In this document: positions 36,032 to 48,830 of the stretch, one piece after another
How the letters are laid out: every line of letters starts with the position of its first letter
Numbering within the stretch: position 1 is the first letter of the stretch
Source of the DNA: Anaeramoeba ignava
Taxonomy: Eukaryota > Metamonada > Anaeramoebidae
Length of the DNA stretch: 64,000 bases
Direction of reading: 5' to 3'
NCBI GenBank assembly: GCA_028826165.1
Contig: JAPDFW010000022.1
Coordinates: 248,001-312,000, forward strand
Notes under the pieces: generated by a model
The model's input: only the letters and a program-made list of their open reading frames with translations
Databases searched by the model: none
What the model was told of the DNA's origin: nothing
Position numbers and translations under genes: made by a program

Positions 36032-39000
36032 TTATTTTTCATTTTGATCAACATGTTCAAATGGACAATCAGGATTTGGACAACTTCTTGATTGAGAATA
36101 AGTTGGGCATACTAAAAAACAAATAAATAATTTTTGAATAAATTTGTAAATAAATTTGTAAATAAATTTTTATATAAATTTTTATCCGATTTTTAAATAA
36201 ATTTGTAAATAAATTTGTAAATAAATTTGTAAATAAATTTGTAAATAGATTTGTAAATAAATTTGTATATAAATTTGTAAATAAATTTGTAAATAAATTT
36301 GTAATTAAATTTGTAAATAAATTTTTATATAAATTTTAAATTAAATTTTTATCCGATTTTTATATAAATTTGTAAATAAATTTTGAAATAAATTTGTAAA
36401 TAAATTTGTAAATAAATTTTTATCCGATTTTAAAATAAATTTTTATCCGATTTTTATATAAATTTTGAAATAAATTTGTAAATAAATTTGTAATTAAATT
36501 TTTAAATAAATTTTACATTGTTTGATTTTTGATGGTCGTGTATCTCTATATAAAGAATGATATTTTTTTGATTGTAATTTATTTGGATCTCCATTATAAG
36601 TAGAATGAGCTTTTTGTAGATCACCTCTGGTTGGATTAGGATGACGAAATTCACAACGAGAATAACGATTACATCTATTCAAATAAGGACATATACATTG
36701 ATCAAGTGGATGAAGATTTTCAAGTGAGGATCTGTTTTTCCAATGATCCCATAGATGACACCAATTGGTATTTGGATCTTCCCAATAAGGACATCTACCT
36801 TGTGAATTTATTGGTATAATGAAGCGAATTCCCACAAGTGTAATTTTTGATTGATTACCTTCGTTATCTGAATCTGAATTTGATTTTGATTTTGGATCTG
36901 AATCTGAATCTGAATCTGAATCTGAATCTGAATTTGAATTTTTTACTTTTTTCTTTTTATTTTTATTTTGATTTTGATTTTGAATTTGATTTTGAATTTG
37001 ATTTCGATTTTGATTTTGAATTTGATTTCGATTTTGATTTTGATTTTTATATTGGTTTTGGTTTTGATTTTGAATTTGATTCTGATTTTGATTCTGATAC
37101 TGATTTTGATACTGATTTTGATACTGATTTTGATTTGGATTTTGATTCTAAATTTTAAAGTTATTTTTGAATTTAATTTAATTTTGAATTTAGAATTTGA
37201 TTTTACATTTTGTGGTGGGATTTGTTGTGGTGGGATTTGTTGTGGTGGTAGAATTTGTTGTGGTGGTCGCATTTGTTGTTGCCATTTATCACGATATTTT
37301 TGAAGATCTTGATTGACTGAGTTTTGTTTGTTTTGAGCTTCATTGAAAGAAATACTACTTGCATGATTTATTAAAGAATCTGAAAATAGTGGATGCCCAG
37401 AAAACAATGGTTTTGAACAATGATCACATTTAGAATCCATTCCAAATGAAAATGCGTTTTCTTGAGCACATTTAAAGCAATATACTGTCTTGCAATTATT
37501 ACAATTAAAAATAAGATGTGCGGGAGTAGGGTTTTTGCAACGAAAGCATTTTAAATAAATTGTGGATGCTCTTTCAAACTAAATTTAATTGAAGAAATAA
37601 TAAAAATAATAATAAAAATATTATTAATAAAATATTATTAATAAAATATTATAAATAAAATATTATAAATAAAATAATATAAATAAAATATTATAAATAA
37701 AATATTATAAATAAAATATTATAAATAAAATATTATAAATAAAATATTATAAATAAAATATTATAAATAAAATATTATAAATAAAATATTATAAATAAAA
37801 ATATTATAAAAATATCCAAAATATATTAAAAAAAATAATATATAAATAAAATATTAAAAATATCCAAAAAATAAAATATTATAAATAAAATATTATAAAT
37901 AAAATATTATAAATAAAAATATTATAAATAAATAAAATATTATAAATAAATAAAATATAAATAAAATATTATAAATAAAATATTATAAATAAAAATATTA
38001 ATAAAATATTATAAATAAAATATTATAAATAAAAATATTATTAATAAAATATTATAAAATAAAATATTATAAATAAAATATTATAAACAAAATATTATAA
38101 AATAAAATAATATAAATAAAATATTATAAATAAAATATAAATAAAATATCCAAAATATTATAAATATTATAAATAAAAATATCCAAAATAAAATATTATA
38201 AATAAAATATTATAAATAAATATTACAAATAAAAATATTATAAATAAATATTATAAATAAAATATTAAATATTCAAAATATCCAAAAATATCCAAATTAT
38301 TATAAATAAAATATCCAAAAATATCCAAAATATTATAAATAAAATATCCAAAATATCCAAAATATCCAAAAATATTAAATATTCAAAATATCCAAAATAT
38401 CCAAAATATCCAAAATAATATAAATAAAAATAATATAAATAAAATATTATAAATAAAATATCCAAAAATATCCAAAATATCCAAAATATTATAAATATTA
38501 TAAATAAAATATTATAAATAAAATATTATAAATAAAATATTATAAATAAAATATTATAAATAAAATATTATAAATAAAATATTATAAATAAAATATTATA
38601 AATAAAATATCCAAAATATTATAAATAAATATTATAAATAAATATTATAAATAAAATATTAAATATTCAAAATATTATAAATATTATAAATATTATAAAT
38701 ATTATAAATATTATAAATAAAATATTATAATATTACTCCAAGTCCAGGACTAGAATAAACAAAACTAGGATTTTTTAAATAAAACCAAAAATAGCGAAAC
38801 TTAGGTTGTTCAATAAATCCATAGTGTAAAATATCAAGATTCCTTTTAAATCGTTCTAAATTTTGATTAGAATCCTAAAAATCAAAAAAAAAAAAAGAAA
38901 AGAAATGGATCTTAAAATTTTATTTTGATTACAAATTGAATAAATAATATTTACACCAGTCCATCGAAATAAATGAAGTCTTTGTGGAATTTGTTGCATT

Positions 39001-39035
39001 TGTTGCATTGGTTGCATTGAGTTTTGTGGGTGCAT
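36032..39035 (-). CDS. Unrecognised zinc-finger protein with CCCH fingers
   Basis: Five exons (minus): 39035-38955, 38874-38737, 37578-37207, 37147-36517, 36111-36032; 434 codons with all phases closing. The start is Met/Gln-rich (MHPQNSMQPMQQ). A Cys-rich module follows: KCFRCKNP, FNCNNCKTVYCFKC and KCDHC suggest a cross-braced zinc fold. Next come a Gln/Pro linker, an Asn-Gln repeat and a Ser-Asp repeat. The C-terminal half has CCCH-type fingers: CPYLNRCNRYSRCEFRH (C-x5-C-x5-C-x3-H) and, in the last exon, CPTYSQSRSCPNPDCPFEH (C-x8-C-x4-C-x3-H), with a possible further Cys/His group at GRCPYWEDPNTNWCHLWDH. CCCH fingers usually bind RNA, so an RNA-processing role is plausible. I recognise no named orthologue. 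Introns 2 (1,156 nt) and 4 (405 nt) are repeats. It shares a 235-nt divergent promoter region with LENG1. Confidence 0.85.
36112..36516 (-). repeat. CCCH gene intron 4, AAATTTATTTAC array
   Basis: Array of AAATTTATTTAC (sense) with an AAATCGGATAAA variant, bounded by GTAAAATTT and TTTTTTAG. It is AG-free until the acceptor. Removing it joins KIKQ to LCPTYSQSR, completing the final CCCH finger. Confidence 0.85.
37590..38730 (-). repeat. CCCH gene intron 2, TATAAATAAAATAT array
   Basis: Array of AATATTATAAATAAAATATT (plus-strand reading) interrupted by AAAATATCCAAAATATCC clusters at 38130-38480. It fills the 1,156-nt intron between YSSPGLG and FERASTIYLK. No sense-strand AG in the array. Confidence 0.9.
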
Positions 39036-39270
39036 TAATTGTATTTTTAAATTAAAAAAAAAAGAGAAGAAATAAAATGAAAAATGAAAAAAAAAAAGGA
39101 AAAAAAAAAAGGAAAAATAAAAAGGAAAAATAAAAAAAAGAGACAACATTTTTTAATAATAAAAATAATTAAAATTAAATTAAAATTAAAATTAAAATTA
39201 AAATTAAAATTGAAATTAAAATTGTTTTCATTTTTTTTTCCTTTTTATTTTATTTTAAAAAAAAAGAATA
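39036..39270. promoter_or_regulatory. Divergent promoter region, CCCH gene / LENG1
   Basis: 235 nt between head-to-head starts. It holds purine-rich GGAAAAAAAAAAGG runs on the plus strand and an AAATTAAAATTAAAATT block. No specific element can be named; the assignment rests only on gene orientation. Confidence 0.4.
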
Positions 39271-40600
39271 ATGTCTTTAAATATTTTGCCACATAAAAAT
39301 TGGAATGTTTATTCTTTAAAAAATATCCAAAAAGTTAAAGAAGATGAAAGGAAATTTAAAGAAAAAGAAGAAAAGAAGCAAACCAAAAAAGAACAAATTG
39401 TAATTTTAATTCAAATTTTAATTCAAATTTTAATTCAAATTTTAATTCAAATTTTATCCGAAAATTAATTTCGTTATTTTTTTTCGAAAATCTTAAACAG
39501 GAAAGAGAGGCAAGATATGAGACATTGCTTAGAAAAGCTGGAATACAAAAAAAACAAGAAAAACAAATACCATTTTCAATTGAAGATCTAAAAACAAATC
39601 ATATTAATTTATTCCAAGAAAATCCTAATCTGATTGTAATGAATCAAATAAAAAAGAATGTTTTGAATCAACAAAATTTATGGATTTGTTGAGAAAAACA
39701 AAGAACGAAAAAAAATAATAAATAATCATATTATATTTCCAATTAAAAATAAACAGAATAAAGAAACAAACGAAGAATATGAAAAAGAAAAAAAAGAAGA
39801 AGAAAAAAAACTTGTTCAAAAATTGACAACATTTCTTGGCCAAAGCTCCGTAGAGATGAAAAGTATATCCTTACTCAATCACAAAATCGAGATGTATTCA
39901 TCTCAAAGAAAATATTTTTTTTAATCAAACACCCTTTTCCTTTTTAATTTAATTGAAAAAAACGCTTAGAAGAGAAACCTTGGTATCAGCAAACACAAAA
40001 CAAAGAAAAAAATATATCTTTGTAAATTTTACTTCATAAATCTTTCTCTTCTTTTTTTAACAAACTCATTTATCTTTATCACATCTATTCAATCCATATA
40101 GAATTGATGAAAGACGCAAGCAACAAGATGATCCACTTTCCAAAATTCAGAGATCTTTAGCTCAAAGAAAATTGCAAAAAGACGAGGAAAAGAATCAAGA
40201 AGAAAAAAATAAAACACCTCCTGTTTTTTTTTCCCCATTAAATTCACACAGTTTGTGGGATCAAAAACCTTTGGAAAAAGAAAGAAGGGAAGAAAAGAAA
40301 AAAAGAAAAAAAAATAAACATAAAGAAAAAGAAAAAGAAAAGAAAAAAGAAACAGAAAAGAAAAAGAAAAAGCATCGGAAATCAAGAAAAAAATCGGATA
40401 CAAATCAAGAACTATTAAAATTAAGACAAGAACGTTTATTAAGAGAATCACAAGAAAGAGAAAAAATAGAAAAATTAAAAAATCAACTAACAAATCAAAA
40501 TAATCAAAATAATAATAATCAAAATAGACCACAACAAACAATATTTTCCCGCATGGTTCGAATGGAAACTGGTGGTTCTCGGTTAAGAAGTGATTATTAA
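39271..40600 (+). CDS. LENG1: LENG1-like protein (Cir_N domain)
   Basis: Five exons: 39271-39399, 39501-39635, 39757-39862, 39970-40021, 40102-40600; all phases close at 306 residues (human LENG1 264). The N-terminal Cir_N motif NILPHKNWNVYSLKNIQKVK matches human NILPKKSWHVRNKDNVARV. Further matches are INLFQENPNL, TNEEYEKEKKEEEKKLVQKL followed by TTFLGQSS (human LTYLGQSA), EKPWYQQ (human PPWYQL), and DPLSKIQRSLAQRKLQKDE (human DPLREMQKHLGKKRQ). The rest is Lys/Glu-rich with a C-terminal LRQERLLRESQEREK helix as in human. Cir_N proteins associate with splicing or transcription complexes; the exact role of LENG1 is unclear. All introns are short (50-120 nt). Confidence 0.9.
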
Positions 40601-40752
40601 CTGATTAAATATAATTAAAATGTCAAATAAAGAAAAAAACGATCACTATATAAGAAATAAAAAAAAATTTTTTCATTTTTCATTTTTCATTTTTCATTTT
40701 TCATTTTTCATTTTTTTTATTATTTTTACTTTTATTTTTATTATTATTAAAA

Positions 40753-41941
40753 ATGTCAAGTGATTCAGATGATTTTATTTTAGATTCAAGTGAAGATGAT
40801 GATTTTGAAGATGATGAAAATTCAAATCAAATTAGTCAAGAAAAACCAAAAAAAAGAAAAAAAAAAGATTCAAAAAAAAAATCAAAAAAATCAAAAAAAT
40901 CAACAAAATCAAAAAAAGGAAAATCAAAAAAATCACAAGAAAATGAAGAAAATAATGAAGAAAATAATGAAGAAAATAATGAAGAAAATAATGAAGAAAC
41001 AAATTCAAAATCAAAATCAAAATCAAAATCAAAATCAAAATCAAAATCAAAATCAAAATCAAAACCGAAATCAAAATCAAAATCAAAATCAAAAGGAAAA
41101 ACAAAAGCAGATCCAAAAAAAAAACTAACACTTGAACAAGCAAAAAAAGTAGTAAAAGAAGAAATAGTGAAACAAAACAGACCATTTTCAGCTCAAAGTG
41201 CTGTTGAATTTTTAAATAATACATTAACAAAAGCAACTTGTCAAAAAGCTTTAGATTATTTAGCTGGAAAAAATATTTTAACAATGAAAGCTTCAGGGAA
41301 ATCAAAAATTTATTTTGCCAATCAAGATAATATTACAATTCTTTCAGAAAATGAATTAGAAAAATTAGAAGAAGAAATTAAGGAATCACAAACAAATTTA
41401 GAATCACTTGAAGAAGAAAACAAGATATTATATTCAAGTAAAGAATTTCAAATTAAAAAGAATTCAATTTAAAAAGAATTCAAATTAAAAAAATTAACAA
41501 ATTTCAATCATTTTTTTTAGCTATGAAAAAACTAGAAAATACTCTTGAATGGAATGATTTAATTCAAAAACGTGATTCTTTAAAAGAAACAACTCAAAAT
41601 TTAGAAAAAGAACTTGAAGAATTAAAAGAAAAAAGTAAAAATATTTCAATTGAAGAAAAAGAAATTGTTGAAAAAAGATATTCAAAAATGAGAGATGAAT
41701 GGAAAAAAAGAAAATCACTTTGTTATAAAGTACTTGAAAAAATTGCAGAAGGAGCTGAACAAAAAACTACAGATTTAATTGTAATTTTAATTCAATTTAA
41801 ATTTAAATCTATTTTTATTTTTATTTATTTTTAATCAAAAAATTAAAGGAAAAAATGGGAATTGAAACAGATGAAGCTGTTGAAGTTTCTTTTACAAATA
41901 ATTCAGTTGATCAATTACTTCAAAATTCACAAAAAAATTAA
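40753..41941 (+). CDS. PSMC3IP: HOP2 (PSMC3IP), meiotic recombination protein
   Basis: HOP2 works with MND1 to stimulate DMC1/RAD51 strand exchange in meiosis. Exons: 40753-41437, 41521-41780, 41849-41941; phases close at 345 residues, against 217 in human. The winged-helix domain is clear: VKQNRPFSAQSAVEFLNN and GKSKIYFANQDNI match human LQEQNRPYSSQDVFGNL and GKQKIYFADQDQF. The leucine-zipper region and MRDEWKKRKSLCYKVLEKI (human CKEWRKRKRMATELSDAI) follow, then KMGIETDEAVEV (human EVGIETDEDYNV). Unusual: about 135 extra N-terminal residues made of an acidic Ser/Asp head, Lys-Ser repeats, an Asn-Glu repeat and about 15 Lys-Ser pairs. Presence of HOP2 implies capacity for meiosis. Confidence 0.93.
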
Positions 41942-42150
41942 AATTTAAATTTAAATTTACAAAAAAATTCAATTCAAATGAAAACAAAAACAATTCACTT
42001 CTTTCTTTCTTTCTTTTCTTTTTACTTTCAATTTTTTAAATAAAATTGTTTTTGTTCCACTTTTTTTTTTATCAACAATTTTTATTTTTCATTTTTTTAA
42101 TTTTAATTTTTTAATTTTAATTCTTTAATTTTTTAATTCCAATTTTAATT

Positions 42151-45110
42151 TTAATTCCAATTTTCCATTTCTTCTGATTGTGATTGTGAATAAGAACGAA
42201 ATTGAGAATTAAGTAAAGCTCCATCAGAAACAATTCTTTTTATTAAAATTGGAGAACGAATTAAATTTGAATCAGAAAGAAATCGATTTGGTTCAAGATG
42301 AGAAGAAGTTAAGAAAACAAATGGTTCATTAAATTGCTTATAATTTGGATTTATTATATATTTTGGGGATTGAGTAGAATATTCCAATTCAATAAGATTT
42401 GTTGTTGGAAAATTAAGTTGACAAATTTGACAAGTAAATATCTTTTTCAAAAAATTAAATTAAAAAATTTAAATTAAAAATTATAATAAAAAATTATAAT
42501 AAAGATTTTTAATTGAAAATTTACTTCTTGTTCTTGTCCATCTACACAAGAAGAATGAAATAAATGGTTGCATGGAAACAAAACAACAACTTCTCCATCA
42601 GAAAAAGGCATTCCACAAATCCCACAAACTGTATTCAATTCAACCATATCTGAATCAACTTGAAATTTTAATCCTTTTGTAAATATTGGTTCATTTTGTT
42701 TTTCAGGTTCTTTTTTTCTATAAAAAATCAATTAATAAATTTATTAATAAAGTTAAATAATTATTATTTACTCAGTATTTTCTTGAATTGAGGAAAAAAA
42801 ATGTGAAAGTGCTTGTTTAATTGATGGATTTTTTTCAATTTCTTTTTCTAATCCTTTTCTAAATTTTTTTAATAAAAATTGATTTGTAAAATTTATATTT
42901 TTTTTTTCCGAATTTGAAATTTGAAATTTTTAATTTTTTTTTTTACCTAATTTTTGTGAGTTTTAAACTTTTCTTTTTTGGAGATTCAGGATTTGTATTT
43001 TTGTTTTTATTTTTGTTTTTATTTTTATTTTTATTTTTATTTTTATTTTTGTTTTTATTTTTTTTTAATTTCTCTTTTTCTTTTTTTCTTTTCTCTTTTT
43101 CTTTTTGTTTTTTTCTTTTTTTTCTTTCTTTTTCTTTTTTTTTCTATTCAAAAAAGTAAATTTTTAAAATGAGAAATTGATTTAGGAATTTAATTTTGGA
43201 AATTGAATATTTACTTTTAAATTTGATTTTGATTTTGATTTTGAATTTGAATTTGATTTTTGTTTTGATTTTGATTTTGAATTTGAATTTGATTTTGATT
43301 TTGAATTTGATTTTGATTTTAAATTTTGATTTGGATTTGATTTTGAATTTGATTCTGATTTTGAATTTGAATTTGATTCTGATTTTGAATTTGATTTTGA
43401 ATTTGAATTTGATTTTGAATTTGAATTTGAATTTGATTCTGGTTTTGATTTTGAATTTGATTTTGAATTTGATTTTGAATTTGATTTTGATTTTGAATTT
43501 GAATTTGATTTTGAATTTGATTTTGAATTTGAATTTGATTTTGATTTTGAATTTGAATTTGAATTTGATTCTGATTTTGATTTTGATTTTGATTTTGAAT
43601 TTAAATTTGATTTTGAATTTGGATTTGATTTTGATTTTGAATTTGAATTTGATTTTGATTTTGATTTTGATATTGAATTTGATTCTGATTCTGATTCTGA
43701 TTCTGATTCTGATTCTGATTTTGATTTTGATTTTGAATTTGATTTTGAATTTGAATTTGAATTTGATTTTGAATTTGAATTTGATTTTGATTTTGGTTTT
43801 GATTTTGATTTTGATTCTGATGATTCAATTTTGACATTTTTTTGGGAATAATCGTAATCATCATCAACAACAGAAATAAAACCATAATTTAAATCAGATG
43901 AAATGCTTAAATTTTGAGACTCAACCCCAAAAATAGAATTAGGTTTTGCTTCTCTTTTTGAGTTTTTAGTTGAATTTGGGATTAATCTTAAACTTGATTT
44001 TGATTTTGGTTTTAAATTTAATTGTGTGTCTGATTGTAACGTTAATTCTGAAATTAATTTTGAGCTTGCTATTGTTCTTAGTTTTGTATTTCGAGTTTGA
44101 AATAAATGGAAATACGATTTTTTATTTGGATTTAATTTTGGATTTAATTTTGAATTTGAATTTAAATTTGAATTTGATTTTGAATTTGAATTTGAATTTG
44201 AATTTGAATTTGAATTTGAATTTGAATTTGAATTTGAATTTGAATTTGATTTTGAATTTGAATTTGAATTTGAATTTGATTTTGATTTTGAATTTGAATT
44301 TGATTTTGAATTTGATTTTGAATTTGATTTTGAATTTGATTTTGAATTTGATTTTGAATTTGTTTTTGTTTTTGAATTTGAATTTGATTTTGAATTTGAT
44401 TTTGAATTTGAATTTGAATTTGAATTTGATTTTGAATTTGAATTTGTTTTTGTTTTTGAATTTGTTTTTGTTTTTGAATTTGATGTTTTATTATTATTTT
44501 TATTTTTGTTTTTATTTTTATTTTTATTTGTATTATTATTTTTATTTTTGTTTTTATTTTTGTTATTTTTATTTTTATTTTTATTTTTGTTATTTTTATT
44601 TTTGTTATTTTTATTATGTTTCTCTTTTTTGTTTTTTTTTGATTTTGAATTTGAATTCTTTTCATTAACAGAATCTACATCTAAATCTAAATCTAAATCT
44701 AAATCGAAATCAAAATTCAAATCATTTTCAGAATTATTTTCTTCAATAAAAACATCTTCAATTTCAATTTCTGAATCTAAAGCATCAATAATTTCTTGAG
44801 ATAAATGAATTTTATTGTTTTGAAAACTTTGAAAATTTTGAGATTCAACAAGTTGTTGAATTCTATTTTGAACAAAAAGATGGATTTGATTTGTTATCAT
44901 TTCATTAACATCAACAGATCTTCTAGAAAATTCATTTGAAATTTGAGAACAAATTTGATTTGCTAATTCTTCTTGATATTTTTCTTGTAATTGATATACA
45001 TTTTGAATTGGTGTAAATTCCCAATTTGGTTGTGGATTTTGTCTTGCATTTGAATTCCAACAAGAATGATCATTTGGATCATGAATTTTATTACAAATTC
45101 GACAAAACAT
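42151..45110 (-). CDS. RING-finger protein with long Ser/Lys/Asn low-complexity region
   Basis: Five exons (minus): 45110-43215, 43143-42947, 42858-42772, 42717-42525, 42441-42151; phases close at 887 residues. The N-terminus [18 protein letters not shown] is a small Cys/His zinc motif. A helical part (about 40-115) and an acidic Asp-Leu/Asp-Phe stretch follow, then about 480 residues dominated by Ser-Asn-Ser-Lys dipeptides and a Lys-Asn run. The C-terminal RING is built across an intron: [18 protein letters not shown] then CNHLFHSSC and, after the junction, CQIC, giving C-x2-C, C-x-H-x2-H-x2-C, C-x2-C, similar to RINGs of VPS-type and E3 ligase proteins. Likely an E3 ubiquitin ligase; no named orthologue recognised. 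It converges with HOP2 (209 nt between stops). Confidence 0.85.
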
Positions 45111-45360
45111 AATTGATAAAAAAAAATTATAAAAAAATTAAAAGTAAAATTGATGAAAAAAAATGAAAGAAAAAAATGAAAAAAATTTTTTAATTTTTTT
45201 TTCTCCTTTCTTTATTTTATTTTTTTATTTTAAAAGGAGAAAAAAAAATTTTTTTAAATTAAAATTAAAATAAAAAATAAGAACTAATTAATTTTTTTTT
45301 TCATTTTTTCATTTTTTCATTTTTCATTTTTCCTGTTTTTCCATTTTCTATTTGAATAAA

Positions 45361-48300
45361 ATGTCAAAACCTAAAAAAACAACAATTGACAATTATCTTG
45401 AAAAAAAAGACTTTGCAAAGGCAATTAAATTTTGTGAGGATATTGAAGCTATTGTAACTCTACATTTTTCAATTTATTTTAATTTTAATTTTGAATTTTT
45501 TTTAATTTTAATTTTTAATATTTTAATTTATAATTTATTTTAATTTTTTTTAGTCTCATGGAACTGATACTAAACCAATGTTTCACCAACAAATCATACT
45601 TTACTTAATAACAAATGATACGTAAATATATTTATATTTTTTAAAAACTGATTTTCTTGAAATAAGAACATGAAATTAAAATAAATTATAAATAAAATTA
45701 TAAATTAAATTATAAATAAAATTATAAATAAAATTATAAATTAAAATATAAATAAAATTATAAATTAAATTATAAATAAAATTATAAATGAAATTATAAA
45801 TTAAATTATAAATAAAATTATAAATTAAATTATAAATAAAAATTATAAATAAAATTATAAATTAAATTATAAATAAAATTATAAATTAAATTATAAATAA
45901 AATTATAAATTAAATTATAAATAAAATTATAAATTTAAATTATAAATTAAATTATAAATTAAATTATAAATAAAATTATAAATAAAATTATAAATTAAAT
46001 TATAAATAAAATTATAAATAAAATTATAAATTAAAAATATAAATTAAATTATAAATAAAATTATAAATTAAATTATTAATTAAATTATAAATAAAATTAT
46101 AAATAAAAATATAAATTAAATTATAAATTAAATTATAAATTAAATTATAAATAAAATTTATAAATTAAATTATAAAATTAAATTATAAATAAAATTATAA
46201 ATAAAATTATAAATAAAAATTATAAATTAAATTATAAATTAAATTATAAATTAAATTATAAATTAAATTATAAATAAAATTATAAATAAATTAAATTATA
46301 AATTAAATTATAAATAAAATTATAAATAAAATTATAAATTAAATTATAAATAAAATTATAACAAAATTATAAATTAAATTATAAATAAAATTATAAATTA
46401 AATTATAAATTAAATTATAAATTAAATTATAAATAAAATTATAAATTAAATTATAAATAAAATTATAAATTAAATTATAAATAAAATTATAAATTAAATT
46501 ATAAATAAAATTATAAATTTAAATTATAAATTAAATTATAAATTAAATTATAAATAAAATTATAAAATTAAATTATAAAATAAAATTATAAATTAAATTA
46601 TAAAATAAAATTATAAATAAAATTATAAATAAAATTATAAATAAAATTATAAAATAAAATTATAAATAAAAATTATAAATTAAATTATAAATTTAAAATT
46701 ATAAATTAAATTATAAATAAAATTATAAATTAAATTATAAATTAAATTATAAATTAAAATTATAAATTATAATAAAATATAAATTAAATTATAAATTAAA
46801 ATTATAAATAAAATTATAAATAAAATTATAAATTAAATTATAAATTAAATTATAAATTAAATTATAAATTAAATTATAAATAATAAAATTATAAATAAAA
46901 TTATAAATTAAAATTATAAATAAAAATTATAAATAAAAAATTAAATTATAAATAAAATTATAAATAAAAATTATAAATTAAATTATAAATAAAATTATAA
47001 ATAAAATTATAAATTAAATTATAAATTAAATTATAAATAAAATTATAAATTAAAAAATTAAAATTATAAATAAAATTATAAAATAAATTAAAATTATAAA
47101 TTAAATTATAAATAAAATTATAAAATAAAATTATAAATAAAATTATAAATTAAATTATTAAATTAAATTATAAATTAAATTATAAAATAAAATTATAAAT
47201 AAAAATTATAAATAAAATTATAAATAAAATTATAAATAAAATTATAAATTAAATTATAAATAAAATTATAAATAAAATTATAAATTAAATTATAAATAAA
47301 ATTATAAATAAAATTATAAATAAAAATAAACAAAAATTATAAATTAAATTATAAATAAAATTATAAATTAAATTATAAATAAAATTATAAATTAAAATTA
47401 TAAATAAAATTATAAATATAAATTAAATTAATATAAATAAAAATTAAATTATAAATAAAATTATAAATTAAATTATAAATTAAAATTATAAATTAAATTA
47501 TAAATAAAAATATAAATTAAATTATAAATAAATATAAATTAAATTATAAATTAAATTATAAATAAAATTATAAATAAAATTATAAATTAAATTATAAATA
47601 AAATTATAAATAAAAATTATAAATAAAATTATAAAATTAAATTATAAAATAAAATTATAAATAAAATTATAAATAAAATTATAAATAAAATTATAAATAA
47701 AATTATAAATTAAATTATAAATTAAATTATAAATTAAATTATAAATAAAATTATAAATAAATTATAAATTAAAATTATAAATAAAATTATAAATAAAATT
47801 ATAAATTAAATTATAAATTAAATTATAAATAAAATTATAAATAAAATTATAAATTAAATTATAAATTAAATTATAAATAAATTTCTAAATAAATCAAATT
47901 ATAAATTAATTAAATTATAAATTAAAAGAATTGGAGCAAGATTTTTATACAAAAGATTACCAACAGAAATAAAAAAAACAAAAGTAATTGACAAATTATG
48001 GGAATTAACAAAGATTATGTGGAATAGTGAATCAGGAGGAATGCTTGAAATAATACCATCAATTAACAACTTTCACTGGCCAGACGAACTCAAGAATTTA
48101 ATCAACATTTTACTAGAAGAAATCCGACAAAGAATGTTGAAATTAATTGGAAGTGGATATTCAACAATTTCAATTTCAAGCTTAACAATGTATCTTGGTT
48201 TAACTGATGTTGATGCTTTATCTATTGTAAAACCTCTTGGTTGGAAAGTTACTAAAGATTTTGTTTATCCTCAACCAATTCCAAAACCAAAAAAAGTCGA

Positions 48301-48364
48301 AGAAAAGAAAGATTCTCTTGTCGATTTAACTCAATTTATCATGGCTTTCGAAAAGAATCAATAA
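45361..48364 (+). CDS. COPS8: COP9 signalosome subunit 8 (PCI/CSN8 family)
   Basis: CSN8 is a PCI-domain subunit of the COP9 signalosome, which removes NEDD8 from cullins. Exons: 45361-45453, 45554-45621, 47929-48364; phases close at 198 residues (human 209). Exon 2 to exon 3 reads ILYLITNDTIGARFLYKRLP against human [21 protein letters not shown]. Further matches are ELTKIMWNSESGGMLEII, NNFHWPDELKNLINIL (human NAHQWSETVQPIMEAL), ISISSLTMYLGLTDVDAL (human IIADDFAAFVGLPVEEAV) and PLGWKV. The second intron is 2,307 nt, nearly four times the coding sequence, and is one continuous repeat. The C-terminal 25 residues (KPKKVEEKKDSLVDLT) extend past the human end. Confidence 0.94.
45622..47928 (+). 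repeat. CSN8 intron 2, AAATTATAAATTAAATT array
   Basis: GTAAATATA donor, about 50 nt of unique sequence (with a single AG near 45665), then about 2.2 kb of ATTATAAATAAA and ATTATAAATTAA dodecamers, ending at AAAAG. The array itself shows no AG. The two dodecamer variants alternate irregularly, indicating slippage and homogenisation. This is the longest complete intron in the window. Confidence 0.92.
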
Positions 48365-48830
48365 GCTTCATAAATTTTTCACCTTGTGATTAATCTCACA
48401 AAAAAAAAATTTTTTTTTTCTTCTCAATTTACTTTTCTTAATAAGTCGCCATTATTATTTCCTTCTTCTTTCTTTTCTTTTCTTTTCTCTTTTTTTTGCT
48501 TTTTTCCGTTTTTTTTCTTCTTCTTTTTCTTTTTCTTTTTCTTTTTTTGATTCCAAAAATTTCATTCCACAAAAAAAAAAAGAAAATTGAAATTTTTTTT
48601 TTTACTTTTCTTCTTCTTTTTGAAAACAAATTCCATTTTAAAAAAGAAAAAAAATTCAAATAAAAATGGAGAATTCTAAAATTGAATTAATTTTGTTTTT
48701 GTTTTTGTTTCAATCAAAGTCAAAATTTTAATCAAAAAAAAAAAATAAAAAAAAAATAAAAAACAAATTATCATTTCATTTTTTTTCTCTTTTTATTTTG
48801 ATTAAAAAAAAAAAGAAAACAGATTAAATT
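48365..48830. other. Intergenic, homopolymer-rich; possible small basic frame on minus strand
   Basis: Unique but A/T homopolymer-rich sequence between CSN8 and the next plus-strand gene. On the minus strand a Lys/Arg-rich frame (48659-48438) is open, with a possible ATG GAA TTT start near 48637 and GTAAAA donor-like site, but it has no recognisable domain and its composition follows the purine-rich tract. I do not call a gene here. Confidence 0.4.

Noticed and set aside
48438-48659. Minus-strand Lys/Arg-rich frame as a small ribosomal-type gene
   Set aside because: The composition follows a purine-rich tract and no ribosomal or other small basic protein sequence is recognisable.
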